NCBI RefSeq assembly: GCF_000203795.2
Contig: NW_006281101.1
Location: 266,411 to 330,410, forward strand
Reading direction: 5' to 3'
From: Batrachochytrium dendrobatidis JAM81
Lineage: Eukaryota; Chytridiomycota; Chytridiomycetes; Rhizophydiales
DNA: 64,000 nt
The notes below the pieces were generated by a model. The model was not told the DNA's origin. It searched no databases and saw nothing but the letters and a program-made list of their open reading frames with translations. The position numbers were made by a program, and so were the translations under genes. Positions 11,231-23,503 of this stretch are shown piece after piece. Every line of letters starts with the position of its first letter. Positions within the stretch are counted from its first letter, which is position 1.

Positions 11231-13351
11231 CTACTTTAAAAAATACCCATACACCGGATTATGAGTCTCTTCTACAAATGAGTACTTGAGCTCATCCAGA
11301 AAACGCTCAAAAAGATGGCTCGAATTGGGTGGAACCTGCAATCCAACCATCACTTTACCCACATCACCTCCATAGTTGCGATAGTGGAATAACGTGATGT
11401 TCCATTGAGGTCGCTTGATGGCATTTAAAAAGGAGTAAAGTGCTCCAGGTCGTTCGGGAAAAGAAAGTCGAAAGAGGCGTTCGTGAGGAATGTTTTTACG
11501 TCCTCCGACAAGGTATCGAGCATGAGCTTTGGCCATTTCGTTATGACTAGCATCCATACCCTTCATATCCTCAGCATCTAGATCACGAAGAATCGTGGCA
11601 AGCTCAGCTTCGCGATTATCCAGCAGAAACGAAGTGAAAATATGTGCTTGAGCTTCATCACCATATCGATATGAGAGTTCGGTAACTGCGCGTGGGTGAA
11701 TACACTTGTATAGCTTCATAAAGCTGAAAGAATAACAGAAACAAACATGTCAGTTTACATCCAACAATCCCTCACACAACGTTTTGTAATCATGTATACC
11801 TTCCAGGCTGTTCAGGAAGAACCACACTGATGAGCGCTTCGCTATTTTCACCAAAGTCGGCACGCTCAGCAACAAATCGCAAGCGGTCAAAGTTCATGTT
11901 TGCACCACTGCAAATAGCAACAAACGTTCCACCACTCAGGTTATTTTCATGAATGTATTTTTTAGTGCCAGCAATACCAAGAGCACCAGACGGCTCGACA
12001 ATACCACGGGTGTCTTCGAATACGTCCTTGATGGCTGCACAAATTTCATCAGTGGATACCATGACCATTTCGTCAATGAGAGAGCGGCAGATACGAAATG
12101 TTTCTTCACCAACACTGCGTACAGCTGTACCATCAGCAAACAAGCCAACTTCTGAAAGAGTGACTCGTTCACCTGCAAGGAGGGATCGTGCCATGGCATT
12201 GGCATCGTATGTTTCCACGCCTATAATCTTGATATTCGGATACAGGCGTTTGACATAGCTAGCAATTCCAGCAGTAAGACCACCACCACCAATAGGAATA
12301 AAAATAGCATCAATTTTGGTACAGTCAGTTTGACGAAAAATTTCTACTCCGACGGTGCCTTGTCCAGCAATGACATATGGATCATCATAAGGAGGAATGC
12401 TAATCATTCCATTCTCCTATACACCAAATGAGTTCAATTATCAATCTAGATAGTTTTCTGCACAATAAAATCCTGCATTTTAGTATTCAACACACCAGTG
12501 ATAACCGAGCACACTCCTGCTTCGCTTCGTCAAAATCACTACCATGAAGTAAAACTTGCGCACCAAGACGCTCAACGTTTTTCCATTTGATAGGCGGAGT
12601 TGCCAAAGGCATGACAATAACAGCCTTGATGCCCATATGCTTGGCAGCAAGAGCAACCCCTTTAAATCGTTATAGAAACAACACATGAGTTTGCAAACGT
12701 AACGGTATGTTTCTAGCAGACTGAATAAAGCCAATCCATAACCTTGTACATACCTTGAGCATGGTTGCCAGCAGAACACGCAATCACACCTTTTAATCTC
12801 TCCTCGGTGTTTAATTGGGCCATCCGGTTGAATGCCCCGCGTAACTTGAACGAAAATACTGGTTGAAGGTCTTCACGCTTTAATAGGATCGTATTTCCCA
12901 TTCGATTGGATAAGTTGCGAGCCTTTTGTAATGGGGTTTCCAATGCAACATCATACACTCTTGCCGTAAGAATCATTTTCAAATAATCTGGTTCATTGGG
13001 AATGGGCGTGATGGGGGATCCGGCATTTGGATTTGCAAAAATGCAAGGAAATGTAGTCTGAGTAGGACCGGATCGTGTTGGAGTGCCAGACGGAATGCAA
13101 AGAGTATCGACAGCAGCTGTGGATGTCAATCCAGAAATGCTTGGTAAATGCAGTTTTGAAGATTGTTTGACTGAATTGAATCGATGTAGAGTCACGGAAG
13201 CTGTGGATTGCAAGTAAACATCTGATGACAGGTCATGGGATTCTGGCTCGTTCAATGTAGTTGTGCTAGTGAATGGCGCTGATAAATTTGTTTGTGCGGT
13301 CGAAACTGACTTGGTGTTACAATGAATAGGACTGACTAAATCGACAACCAT
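11231..13351 (-). CDS. ILV1: Threonine deaminase (threonine ammonia-lyase)
   Basis: Exons 13351-12754, 12659-12496, 12416-11800 and 11723-11231 give 623 aa. The enzyme converts threonine to 2-oxobutyrate, the first step of isoleucine synthesis, in mitochondria. The PLP-binding region is seen as [12 protein letters not shown], followed by [24 protein letters not shown] and the glycine-rich [11 protein letters not shown]. The C-terminal half holds two ACT-like regulatory modules ([21 protein letters not shown] and [20 protein letters not shown]), where isoleucine feedback would act. About 115 residues precede the catalytic domain; they are Ser/Thr-rich and could include a mitochondrial presequence. 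A longer frame begins at a TTG codon, so the ATG at 13351 was chosen. A degenerate duplicate of the 3' end lies just downstream. Confidence 0.93.
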
Positions 13352-13682
13352 GGTCAATGAATCAACACTAGACTCTAAGACAAGTATTTATTTTGGGCTT
13401 CAAGGTATGCTTGGCTATCGATGCGGAAGCAGGCCAAAGGACGAATGGTTGGAAATAACGGAATAGTATATCAAAGTCCAATGGGAAGAGCAAAGCTACG
13501 TTCGGCTAGGGATTAAGAACCCAAAACCTAGAGCTATAGCTGGATAATTATTAGCAGTTTCAATAGAAATAAAACAATTCGGTGGTCCAAAATCAGTTTT
13601 GGATGGCGAGTTGATGTGATCATGCGGTCACAGTCAATACCCTTTACAGTTAAAGACAAAAGGGATGAGAACGGAAAAAAAA

Positions 13683-14078
13683 TCAAAATTTGCCAGCAAG
13701 CATCACCATTAGTGCATCATGTGTTTGGAGATACTTGCATAAAACTCGACACGTTTGTGGTTGGTTTATTTGTTTGGATGCTTGATGTTTTTTGGAACCA
13801 CTGGTAGATTGTATACTGGACTGAATGGCATGAACATACATTGCTCGTGTTTCTGTATCGCAGCAACAATCCGACCTGTTGACAAAATCCGCTGCTACGT
13901 CAATTAAGCAAGACGTCATTTGCTTGGCCTTTGACACGATGCTCGGCTTACAAACTAAAACTTGTCGTTTTTCAAGAACTGCAATAGCCTGATTTGATGC
14001 CATCAAATGGTAATGACCGCTGATGGCCCATTCTATTTCGCCTGCATTCCCATCCCTTTTGCCTTTGGCTGTATGCAT
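13683..14078 (-). CDS. Unrecognised 131-codon open frame
   Basis: This is a minus-strand open frame in an otherwise empty kilobase between ILV1 and the protein kinase. The product has a hydrophobic patch (ISGHYHLMASNQAIAVL), a Cys triplet and a Gln/Lys-rich tail. I recognise no family, signal peptide or membrane helix. It may be a small gene, one exon of an undetected gene, or chance. No strand-specific support such as a TATA box was found. Confidence 0.25.
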   Translation of the reverse strand: MHTAKGKRDGNAGEIEWAISGHYHLMASNQAIAVLEKRQVLVCKPSIVSKAKQMTSCLIDVAADFVNRSDCCCDTETRAMYVHAIQSSIQSTSGSKKHQASKQINQPQTCRVLCKYLQTHDALMVMLAGKF

Positions 14079-14363
14079 CTCATGACACTCTCCCTATCCA
14101 AATAAACTTATTTCAATCAGCAATACCCAAATAGTCAAAGTCTAGTACTTGATACGAAAATAAATGTATTTTGCGAGTGAAATAAAAGCATCAAAATGTG
14201 ATATATATGCCCAACCCAAGTTATAATTAAGAATCAAGATAATAAAACTAAATGGGAATAAAAATGTATGGTCAAGAAAAAAAGACAAGAATTTAGAGTA
14301 ATAAAAAATCATAAACACGGGAAGTAACCCAAACAGAGCAGCAATTTGAAACAAGAAGCTTAT

Positions 14364-15950
14364 TCAAAGCTTCATCCATGGATGAGACTGAACAAAATCA
14401 ATGGTTGCACGAGACTGAAAGTTTTTGTCCAACATGCAATCTAGTAAATCTATACACAACTCTGACAGAGGGATATGTGTGCGAGAGTAAGGACGGTTGA
14501 CAGCATGAGACGCAGATGTGAATGGAACTTGACCAGTAAGCATAATAAATAAACAGCATCCAAGTGACCATACTTCGGCTTCTGGACCACGGTACTTTTG
14601 GGATTTGAGAATCTCTGGTGCAGCATACTGGATTGTTCTAGAAACAAAGAGTCAGCAACGTGTCATCTAAATTAAGCAACCAGTACAAGTTTACAACATA
14701 CCCTAAAAATCGGTCAAATTGGCGACCACCAATGTCGTCAAAGAAACTGGCGGATCCAAAGTCGATCAACTTGACATTAAAATTGCAGTCAATCAAAACA
14801 TTTTCATCCTTGATGTCGCGATGAACTAGTTTTAATGATTGTAAATATGCAACAGCAGAAACAATCTGGCGGAAAACACATCTTGCTTGGGCCTCTGTAA
14901 AATGCTCAAATTTTTCAATGCACTCGAACAGATCCATTGAAGGACGTGAGGAAATGCTGCGTTGTGGAGCAATCGAGTCCATTCCACTGGGTAACAAGGC
15001 AGATGTGATAGGAGTAGAGTCTTGGGAAAAGACTGGAGAAAACAATGTAGATGTAGAGACATCGGGGATATCTTGGTCGGTTGATGACCAGCTCGAGCCA
15101 TGAAGTTCAGTGACCAAATAGCAGAAATCTGCATCTGCATAATAATCAAGAAATCGGACAATATTTTGGTGGCAAATCTAGAAACCAAAGCACTCAAAAG
15201 TTAGAAACGTCAAGCATAATCAAAGCAAGATGCAAACATACGACATGGCCATCTTACATTTTTTAGAATATACACCTCCATAGGCACAGAGCCCAAGTCA
15301 TGATCAACAGCCCAAGCCGTACGAGCAATCTTTGAGCGAATGATAAACTTGACAGCAACCTCACGACGATCTGAAGTACGCACAGCCGAACAGACAAACC
15401 CAAAGCCTCCAGATCCGAGCTCCTGCACAACAGAGTAGCGGGAAGCAAAAACAGGGTTTAATGCTTTGTTGCAAAGAAGCTGTTGTGCTCGTGTTCCAGG
15501 AGGAAAGATACAAGTCAGGACAGGCGAGAAAACTGGGGATGGAGGATGGGAAGCCATAGGAGCAGAGGATTTAATACTGTCATTAAATGAAATGGGGGGA
15601 TGGGCAGCCTCGGATAGGGGTGAAGGCGGTAGACGAACTTTTGTTTTTTGCAAGTCGGTATTCAGACGAGGAACATCCATTGGGGAAAAGGTAGGAATAT
15701 TTACAGTCAATGGAGCAGACATGACCATTCCGCCAGCAACTGGAGAAGCAGGAGTCATAGGATCGCTTTGTCTAGGGTTAAATATACATTTGATCTGACT
15801 GGGATTGGTAGGCAAACAAGCGGTTTTTGTGGCAGACGAGTGGTTTGAATGACGTGTCAGTGGAGTGGGGGGTAAAGGATGTTGCGGGGGGTATTTTTCT
15901 CGAACAGACGAACGAGTACCAGTATGAATAGAAAGAGGTGTTTGAAACAT
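14364..15950 (-). CDS. PAS-kinase-type Ser/Thr protein kinase without a PAS domain
   Basis: Exons 15950-15258, 15177-14702 and 14637-14364 give 480 aa. About 175 Pro/Ser-rich residues precede a kinase domain that matches the PAS-kinase (PASK/PSK1/PSK2) subfamily: ELGSGGFGFVCSAV, AVKFIIRSKI, DHDLGSVPMEVYILKN, VTELHG, MDLFECIE, HRDIKDENVLID and KLIDFGSASFF. The catalytic Lys, HRD and DFG are all present. In yeast these kinases sense nutrients and direct glucose toward glucan and glycogen. Two oddities stand out: there is no PAS domain in the predicted protein, and about 45 Ser/Thr-rich residues are inserted between the HG and DLFE motifs of the kinase fold. An upstream exon with a PAS domain cannot be fully excluded, but none is visible in the 2 kb upstream. 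Confidence 0.88.
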
Positions 15951-18900
15951 ATGCGGAACTATTGCGTCGATTCAAATCCAAGTTAAAATAATTTGGTAAA
16001 TTAAAACAGCTGATAACCAGTGAGTTGGTGGTTGGGTATAGAGTTGGTAGAAGCTAGGCTGAGGTCAACCAGTGCTAAGAAATGGGTCTGCTTGAAGTGG
16101 TATTTAAAAGAATGCTAGCAGGACAGTCGCTATAAGGGAATTGGGTCTTGGGAAGCCAAGTGTGGAGCGGGCTTGAAGAACGCTTGAACAAATAAACTTG
16201 CAGCGTAGCGGTGTCAAGAATAAATGGCAGGAATGTGACTACGGGTCAGCTAATGCGGATTATGTGGTTTCTTGTTGGAAAGCAAGGGAATGGCTTATTC
16301 ACTATTTTCAGTTGGATGCAGCCAAGATACTTGGTGTTCAGTTTTTTTCAAAATGCGACTTTGATGGAGAGATCACTTGACGCAAATAGACGCAGCTACT
16401 GTAGGTTCAAACAGTTAGACTCAAAAGCTATTGTGCTGGAAACAGAGCTAGGTGATGGTAGTAGTCCTATAGACAGAATCGGAGTAGGACGGAGTCGAGT
16501 TTTTAAAAGAAAATTCACTTGAGGCGGGTTATCGGAGCTGAGTTGAACCACGAGATCTGTGAAATATTAAGAGTCAAATATTCTTTTGAAAAGTAAAATT
16601 CAAATGTTTCAAAGTTTTCCACGAGCAATAAACCTGGCCGGGCTGAAACTAGAGATGCGGATGTAAGAGCAGAGTTGGATCGGATCAAATGGGCTCTATT
16701 TAACAGACTAGAAATATCCAACCCAACCCATCCATCTTGGCTCATCTCTCACTTTGCATGACGCAAGGGTTAAGGTTATAGCTCGTGTTTGTATATTAGG
16801 GCTACGTGGTTTAGCAGTGGATGAGGCAGGGCAAAGGCAGTGATTGGGGTCGTGTTTTTAAATACATGCGTGATGGGGCTGACGTGACTGAGCGTGCATT
16901 CGCTAGTGGGGCGAGGTCGCGAAGTTGTTTTGTAGATGACAGGGAGTGGTGTGGAGAGTTGCTAGATATGATGGGAGTAATAGATATATTGCGTGGAATG
17001 GGAGAAACTCACGTTTCACAAAGAAATCGCTCAACTGAACAACTGGAAATTACACCGAATGGGTCTTTGAACTCGTCTAAATGTTAAAATTAGGCGGCCA
17101 ACTAGATGATTCATTTACTAGTTATGAATCATGTGGTATATACTCTACTATTAAGCATATACAAAGATCTGGGCATAAGGACTAGAGCTTGCAGTAGGTG
17201 AATGCTTCAAGGCAGTTGAAATTTAGCCATACAGCTCGCATTTAATGCTGCAAACATTGAGGCTGAAGTTGCGCAACTAGACTTGGTAAAATGACTAAGC
17301 TATGATGTGCTCTTGGTTTTGGCTGAGCTGGAATATCTTGGTAAGGTAACACGAACAAATAACCAATTATCCGCCTATCCAAACTCGCTTGCAAAGTGAC
17401 CGCATTATAATACGAAGGGATAAGTGAGGCCAAGGTAGATATACAACAAAGGAGCAAAGGGTGGTATGTTTGAGATAACAAAGTATCAAAAAGGTATGGT
17501 CACGCAAAATGATCTTTGTAGAATCATGCAAGTATGAGCCAAAAAATGAACAGTCAATAGACAATGTAGCACAAAAAGTGTCGTGAACAAGGTTTGTTTC
17601 AGCACAAGTACATGATTAACCAACTCCTAATCACATGCTATTGCAATATGAACATCGCGTTCAGCTAATACGGCATTCATGTCATGACTAAATCTTGCAA
17701 AGGTGAATATCGTAGACAAAGTGTCTAGATTGAAGTGGATATACTCTACTGACAATCCAATCTACATAAAACAGTGTACCCCTCGAGCTCTTACTATAGC
17801 ACATGACGGATCACAAGCAGTAGTATTTACCACAAAACTTGATATTTCCAAAAAATATGCACACCTATCCCCTCGCACCTAGCTAGCTGTATATCTTTAT
17901 ATCCCTTCGGTTACCAAGTCTTAACTTGGACCACCATTCAAGCCCACAGCGCCAATCACTGCAAAGGAACTTGGTCCAATGCCCCTATCAATTACTCGAG
18001 TAAACAATTATATTGACCCACTCGTCTCGACTTTAAACATTACCCTGTATGGTCAGCATGTTATACTCTTGATTCCCTCGTAACAATTCAAGGCGTGATA
18101 GGTCATGCCTAAAAATTTGAAACATTAAACCTCTAAACAATAGGCTATCCAAGATTCCCTGCTAATGAATTACAAATATTGACTCGTTTAATTTCATGTA
18201 AAGATATTGGGAATGAACTGCTGGATCACTACTTGATCACAGTTGAAAACGGGTTTAAAGACGAATATTTCACACTACAACCTCACTGCAAGATCAATGA
18301 GAAACTCGTCATCTCTCTAGCTGTTTGTTTATCAGGGTATCTACACATTCTACTCTACTCGACTTTTTAATGGGCGATAGTATATTTCCCAAAGTGTATC
18401 GCATAGTTTGCAAACGCCAACGCTGAATTCTAACCCAATAATCTGTGGTCTTTACGCACAGTCCTAAATTATAACGGGAATGGTGCTCACGTAAATGAAT
18501 AAACTCGCTTGGTTAATTCAGAATGATAATGTCCGGGTAGTACAAACTATGATATATATTCTTAATATAGAAATAACCCTTAGAATGATCGAGTAGATGC
18601 AACATGTTAGGTAATACAAAACGCATCTTTGATCAATGACGGTTCAACAGTTCTCCCAACTAGAAAACCACGCTGTTCTATCAATCTATTCGTTATACTA
18701 AATGTACTTCAATCACTAAGTGATCGTAAAATGATACTTGTAAACCATATCCAAATAAGGCTATAGAGTTTAGCCAGAAAACCCTTCAGACCTTTCTCCA
18801 CAGTAAATAGTTTGAAGCAGGTGATTCACTGCTTCGAAACATTTGCTGTGTAGTTTAACCACTATGCCCTATTTAGATACGAACTGCCAGCTGAAATAAC

Positions 18901-19696
18901 CCGAATAGCCTGCACTGCCAATTAGGTAATTCGGCTAGCCCAGCGTAATTTTATGCTATAATAAAGCAGCAAATGCAATACGTCAGCCGGCCGATCATAA
19001 CATGTAAATAACTACGGTATGGCATCCAAACCTCTTCACACGATGTATACAAGCACTAGTCAATGTGTCAGCTAACTCGGCAAACCGAAGCCAAGACAGT
19101 ATATCTGCTGTACTGTATACCTTGGCGTAATACGCATTGAGTAGGATACAATCCATAGCTTGGTGCTATCCAACGATCCTGTATCGCCATGAAAAACAGT
19201 TTAAATGCCGAATCAAACATGTACAAGAACATCCGATATATGCAAAAAACATTTTTATACATACCTGCCATATGACTGTTGGGTTTGTATTACAATATAA
19301 CGTCATTGTATACCAATATTTGACTATTTCAAGCAGCAACATTATTCATTATGCATAATCGGCTTAATCAACTTTTATTTGTTTAGTGCTACTATTGGCA
19401 TAATGGAATGGGTTTATATTCAAGCCAATCATGAATATCCAGTTTTAAAATTGTCAAATCTTGTATATACCACGTAGTGATGCATAAATACTGAGTTTTT
19501 TAATACTAAATATACGATATGAACAGGTTTTCAAGCACTGATATCGTTGACTCAAGCTGATTCTTAGCCCAACTATATCTCTGATGGCTATGCAGCTTAA
19601 TCAACCCAACAAAACAATTCTGAATGCCTTGCCATCACCTAAAGCCGTGCAAATATGACTGACCGTTTATTATGTATTTAGAAGCCTTTATTTGGT

Positions 19697-19723
19697 GTTC
19701 CATTTACGCCAATACGGCTGTAA
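19697..19723. repeat. Solo TIR end of the Tc1-type family (degenerate)
   Basis: GTTCCATTTACGCCAATACG followed by GCTGTAA is a right-type end with several mismatches. Its left partner is not recognisable. Confidence 0.4.
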
Positions 19724-19934
19724 TTTGTGGGAGTGCTTCAAATACATGACAATACACCTGTGACTGCCGTATTTCTTTTTCTTTTTCTCTCCATCCTCAC
19801 CCCCTTTGTTGCTAGCCGTAAACAAGGAGTTCGATCTATAATATATCTATGCTTGATGGGTCTAGTAATTTATGTTCGGCATGTAAAAGCCAAGCTCAGT
19901 TTGCCAAAAAATGTGCTTTAAAGCTACATATTCA

Positions 19935-20311
19935 TAGCTGTATATTCACGTAAAATGGATGCCAAATAGGGGTTTAAAGTATAATAAACAGTCAGTCTTG
20001 TAGAATGATTGGTGCTAATTCATACCAAACTTATTAGTCACATTGTGTTCTCTAAACTCGTCAACAAAGCTACGTATTCGACATGGCCTATCAATTAATC
20101 AACAAACAGCAATGTTGCAAGATAGAGCTTCATACTATCCATTAAACTCGCTGAAAATATAGTAATGGTTTTGTATAGCGTCACTCCATACAGAGAATGG
20201 TTATTCAAGTCGATTTCTGGTAGAAAAGTACAACTGATGTTTAATGATTGTTTATTCCAGATCAAACAAGACTGCATGGACAAGTGTTTTATTCTACGTG
20301 AATACGGCTGT
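19935..20311. mobile_element. MITE-like element bounded by Tc1-type TIRs
   Basis: The left tip is TAGCTGTATATTCACGTAAA and the right tip is ATTCTACGTGAATACGGCTG, about 377 bp apart and in inverted orientation. The internal TTTCTGGTAGAAAAGT...ACTGATGTTTAA block is shared with the shorter copy at 21335-21474, which supports a family relationship. Confidence 0.5.
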
Positions 20312-20452
20312 GATCGTATTGATTGCCAATATTTTTATAAAATAGCGTCATTACTCTGGTAAAAGTAGTCAATGGGTCATTTTGGCCATTGAAATCTGGC
20401 TCAGCTGTTGGTTTCATTCTTGCCTAAACCAATACATTGCTAAACCACTAAC

Positions 20453-21154
20453 ATGAGAATTATCAGAATTGAGAACGAGGCAGACTTTGATAGTACCATC
20501 AAAGCCACTGTTGCCGAAGCCAGTGGCCGAGTGTTTGTCCTGCTTTTTGGTACTGAAGCTCCCGCTACTGGACAGTCCTGGTGCTCTGATTGCGTAATTG
20601 GTAAGTCGACACTACATGATTATTGGTCTCTCTTATTCTCAGACTCGTTCAACTAGTGTAGCATTTAGACTTGCTTGACTATCAAATCAGATTCGCTGCT
20701 ATATCTGGCCATGTGTTTTTTCAATTGCTGAAATCGGCCTAGCTAATAATATTGCTTGTGTTGAATAGCTGATCCTCTGATTCGCAAAAGCATTGCCAAG
20801 ATCTCTGATGCGGTCTTGATTGAGGCACCTGCTGGCTCTCGTGGTGCAGAGTAAGCCGTCTCGCTAGATGTTGAATACACAACTAAAATAGTCTCATTTG
20901 AATGACGCATCTAAACTTGTCTGGTTTTAGCAATCAGTATTGTGCTTTGACTATCTTCTCACTAGGTATATCTAACTTGTTTTTTGGCAACATTTTGAAT
21001 TGGTAGGTATCGGTCAAGCAAGTATCACGATCACCCAGATATCAAATTGATGGCAGTTCCAACACTCATTGAATGGGGAAAACAAGGCCCACTTAAGCGA
21101 CTTGTGGAGGAAGATTGTGCTAGACAAGATTTGCTGGATGCTTTTTGCCAGTGA
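20453..21154 (+). CDS. Thioredoxin-like protein of the TRP14 (TXNDC17) family
   Basis: Exons 20453-20600, 20769-20850 and 21007-21154 give 125 aa, the family's usual size. The active site is WCSDC at residues 43-47; the canonical TRP14 motif is WCPDC. The Cys pair and the characteristic Asp are kept and Pro is replaced by Ser. The C-terminal half has VPTLIEWGK with the cis-proline of thioredoxin folds. TRP14 proteins are cytosolic disulfide reductases with narrow substrate choice, working with thioredoxin reductase. A MITE right end lies about 140 bp upstream of the start. Confidence 0.85.
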
Positions 21155-21334
21155 TTTGAAAGCATACGAGTAAAAATAGCTTGATTAAAAATCTTATATG
21201 ATTGCTAAACAGCAATCAACCGACTAATGAAGCCATTTGGTCTGAATAAATCGAGACATTATGTGTTACTTGGGATAGTATCTAGTGATTCAACTCTGCA
21301 CCTTTTAATGTTTTGATACAACCAGCTTATACCA

Positions 21335-21474
21335 CAGTCGTATTCACGTAAAATCAGCCATTAAGAATACCAATTTCTAGTAGAAAACACGACTGATGTT
21401 TAAATATTGTATATTTGAACAAAATAAAGGTTGCTGCAAGATAGACAAGTGTTCCGTTTTACAAATGCGATTGT
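21335..21474. mobile_element. Short MITE of the Tc1-type TIR family (~140 bp)
   Basis: It begins CAGTCGTATTCACGTAAAAT and ends with TTCCGTTTTACAAATGCGAT, a degenerate inverted copy. It shares internal sequence with the 19935-20311 element and sits in the gap between the TRP14-like and GT2 genes. Confidence 0.5.
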
Positions 21475-21825
21475 AAAATACATAATTAAACGTGTGGATA
21501 CATTTATCCACGTCGGGTTTCCGTATCACAATCAAAAATCCTGACAGCCAATAAAACGTGCATTGATCCAGAACACGAATAAAGTAAGGTGCTTTACGAA
21601 ATCACTCAATATAAACCATTAATTAAAATTCAGCAGTGCGAGGCAAGACAAAGTATATATTTGTACTTTTTACAGCCATGGATGTACAAGGTGGATTTCG
21701 GACAAGATCGCGATTAAAAGGCAGATAAGCTAGATTAGATGGGGTGGATGCAGAGATCTGTACCAAAATCACCTTGTTAGATATATTACTCTCCACGCAA
21801 ATATGTGTACATTTAGCAGATAGAG

Positions 21826-21835
21826 TATAAAATAT
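21826..21835 (+). promoter_or_regulatory. Possible TATA box of the GT2 gene
   Basis: TATAAAATAT lies about 170 bp upstream of the ATG at 22007, with a pyrimidine-rich leader in between. The position fits a TATA element only if the leader is long. Confidence 0.3.
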
Positions 21836-22006
21836 GGCGCTTGTTTCACTATTATGTCCCTATATACTTTCTACTTTACAAGACAATAAGTGCGATTGCT
21901 ATTTGGCAGCCTTTTTGTTTATTATCCATCCCTTTTATATTTCATATATCGACTCTTTCTATTCTTCGTTTGTTGCCTTATTCTACATTGATTTACATTT
22001 ACAAAA

Positions 22007-23458
22007 ATGACTGCTGGGCGGACTTCAGAAGAGTCCGACACGAGCGGGTTTACACTTCACGATGACACAAATAATGCTCCTAAATCATTTGGTAAAGACA
22101 TAGAAAAGCAAGGTTTCCCTGGACCTGTAAGTCATGCAACTACAGCCGACACTTGTCGTACAAATACAGGAAACACAAATGCTGTAATGGCTTTGCTATC
22201 TGAAATGTGGCTATTTCATATCATCTTCATTCTTGGCTTTACATATCTCATGACCTTCCACCTCCCACAGTACTATGTTGATGATCAGTTGTGGAACTAT
22301 GGTTGTTATTGGAAACTTGGCTGGATCATGCCTTTGCCCTATACTCTTATATGTTTTTTCGGTCTTGCTCTCCCCTTTCGTACTACAAAATTTATTATTC
22401 GCGATCCTACCACTGCACGCCGCGTGGATAATCTCTACATTCTTACTGTTACCAAGGGCGATAATTTAGAAGCGGTTATGCGATCGTGGAATGCTCACAA
22501 GCACCTAGAGGCTCTTGATCCCTGTGTTCGAGTGCATGTTTTAACTGACGAGCCTCACTTTATTGAAGGCATCAATTGCTTCACATGTCCCAAAAGCTTT
22601 CAAACTCTTCATTCCAAATACAAGGCTCGTGCACTAGAATGGTATCGTCAGAGCATGAAGTACACTGAGCACGACTGGGTACTCCATCTTGATGAAGAAT
22701 CGGTGATTGACGACCAATCTGTGTTGCGCTGTTTAGATTTCATCAAATACGAGCACGATTACCATTGGGGCCAGGGTGTTATTCTATACAATCAATACAG
22801 GTACTGGCGTAATTGGCTTTTCACCGTGGCAGATGCAATTCGAGTTGCTGATGATTTGGCTCGCTTTCAGCTGCAATACACCTACTTCCACCGACCAGTA
22901 TTTGGCGCACACGGTTCCTTTTTGCTCATGAATGGTGCAGTCGAGAATGCTGTCACTTGGGATCTTGGATCTTTGACTGAAGACTATCAGTTTGCAACCT
23001 CGGCATGGCAAATGGGATACAAATGTGGCAAGATTCCTGCTCTTGTTCGCGAACAGTCACCCATTGATTTGATTGGGTTCCTCAAACAACGTCGTCGATG
23101 GTATGTTGGTATCCGTCGTCTTCCTATGCTTCTCCCCAAAATCTGGGCCGCCTTTTGGACCCTTGGTATTTTTGCTCTCTATGGCACGATTGCTTCTGTT
23201 TTTCTTGGTATCTGGATTCCTCTTGGTACACCTCGTTGGTTTGGTCTTCTCAAAGACTTTTCGTTTGTCACGTTTATTTACTTGTACTTACTGGGTATCT
23301 TTATCCAAGAGGTAGATCGAAAAACCAACCCAATTATGATATTTTTGCGGTTGATCGTGACAGCAGTGTTGCAGTTTATTGCTTGTGTGATAGAAGCCAT
23401 GGCAATCATGTACGGCATTATTTTCCCTCCTGCCGACTTTGATGTCATTCGAAAATAA
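22007..23458 (+). CDS. Membrane glycosyltransferase of family GT2, egghead-like
   Basis: This is a single-exon gene of 483 aa. Hydrophobic segments near the N-terminus (about residues 68-125) and three or four near the C-terminus (from about 375) flank a cytosolic GT-A domain. GT2 signatures are visible: the HLDEES metal/acid site, WGQGVILYN, AHGSFLLMNG, LGSLTEDYQFA and the product-binding QRRRWYVG. The whole pattern resembles the beta-1,4-mannosyltransferase egghead of animals, which extends glucosylceramide. By analogy it may make a mannosyl glycolipid, but the fungal substrate is not known from the sequence. The ATG at 22007 follows an A-rich context (ACAAAAATG) and no intron is needed. 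Confidence 0.85.
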   Translation: MTAGRTSEESDTSGFTLHDDTNNAPKSFGKDIEKQGFPGPVSHATTADTCRTNTGNTNAVMALLSEMWLFHIIFILGFTYLMTFHLPQYYVDDQLWNYGCYWKLGWIMPLPYTLICFFGLALPFRTTKFIIRDPTTARRVDNLYILTVTKGDNLEAVMRSWNAHKHLEALDPCVRVHVLTDEPHFIEGINCFTCPKSFQTLHSKYKARALEWYRQSMKYTEHDWVLHLDEESVIDDQSVLRCLDFIKYEHDYHWGQGVILYNQYRYWRNWLFTVADAIRVADDLARFQLQYTYFHRPVFGAHGSFLLMNGAVENAVTWDLGSLTEDYQFATSAWQMGYKCGKIPALVREQSPIDLIGFLKQRRRWYVGIRRLPMLLPKIWAAFWTLGIFALYGTIASVFLGIWIPLGTPRWFGLLKDFSFVTFIYLYLLGIFIQEVDRKTNPIMIFLRLIVTAVLQFIACVIEAMAIMYGIIFPPADFDVIRK

Positions 23459-23503
23459 AGTCCATTTTTGGCTTTGTGATTACCAAAAACTTGTTCATCT
23501 TTT

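Larger units (their letters stand above)
15951..20452. other. Gene-poor 4.5-kb region with transposon ends
   Basis: Only short, featureless open frames occur here on either strand, none with a protein signature or a credible splice partner. The first kilobase (to about 17 kb) has many short G-rich runs; 17-19.7 kb is AT-rich. Degenerate TIR ends of the Tc1-type family occur at 19697-19723 and a short element at 19935-20311. I see nothing else that can be named. Confidence 0.55.

Noticed and set aside
16198..17087. Several 60-100-codon frames in the 16-17 kb region
   Set aside because: Overlapping on both strands, no protein pattern, no intron logic connecting them.
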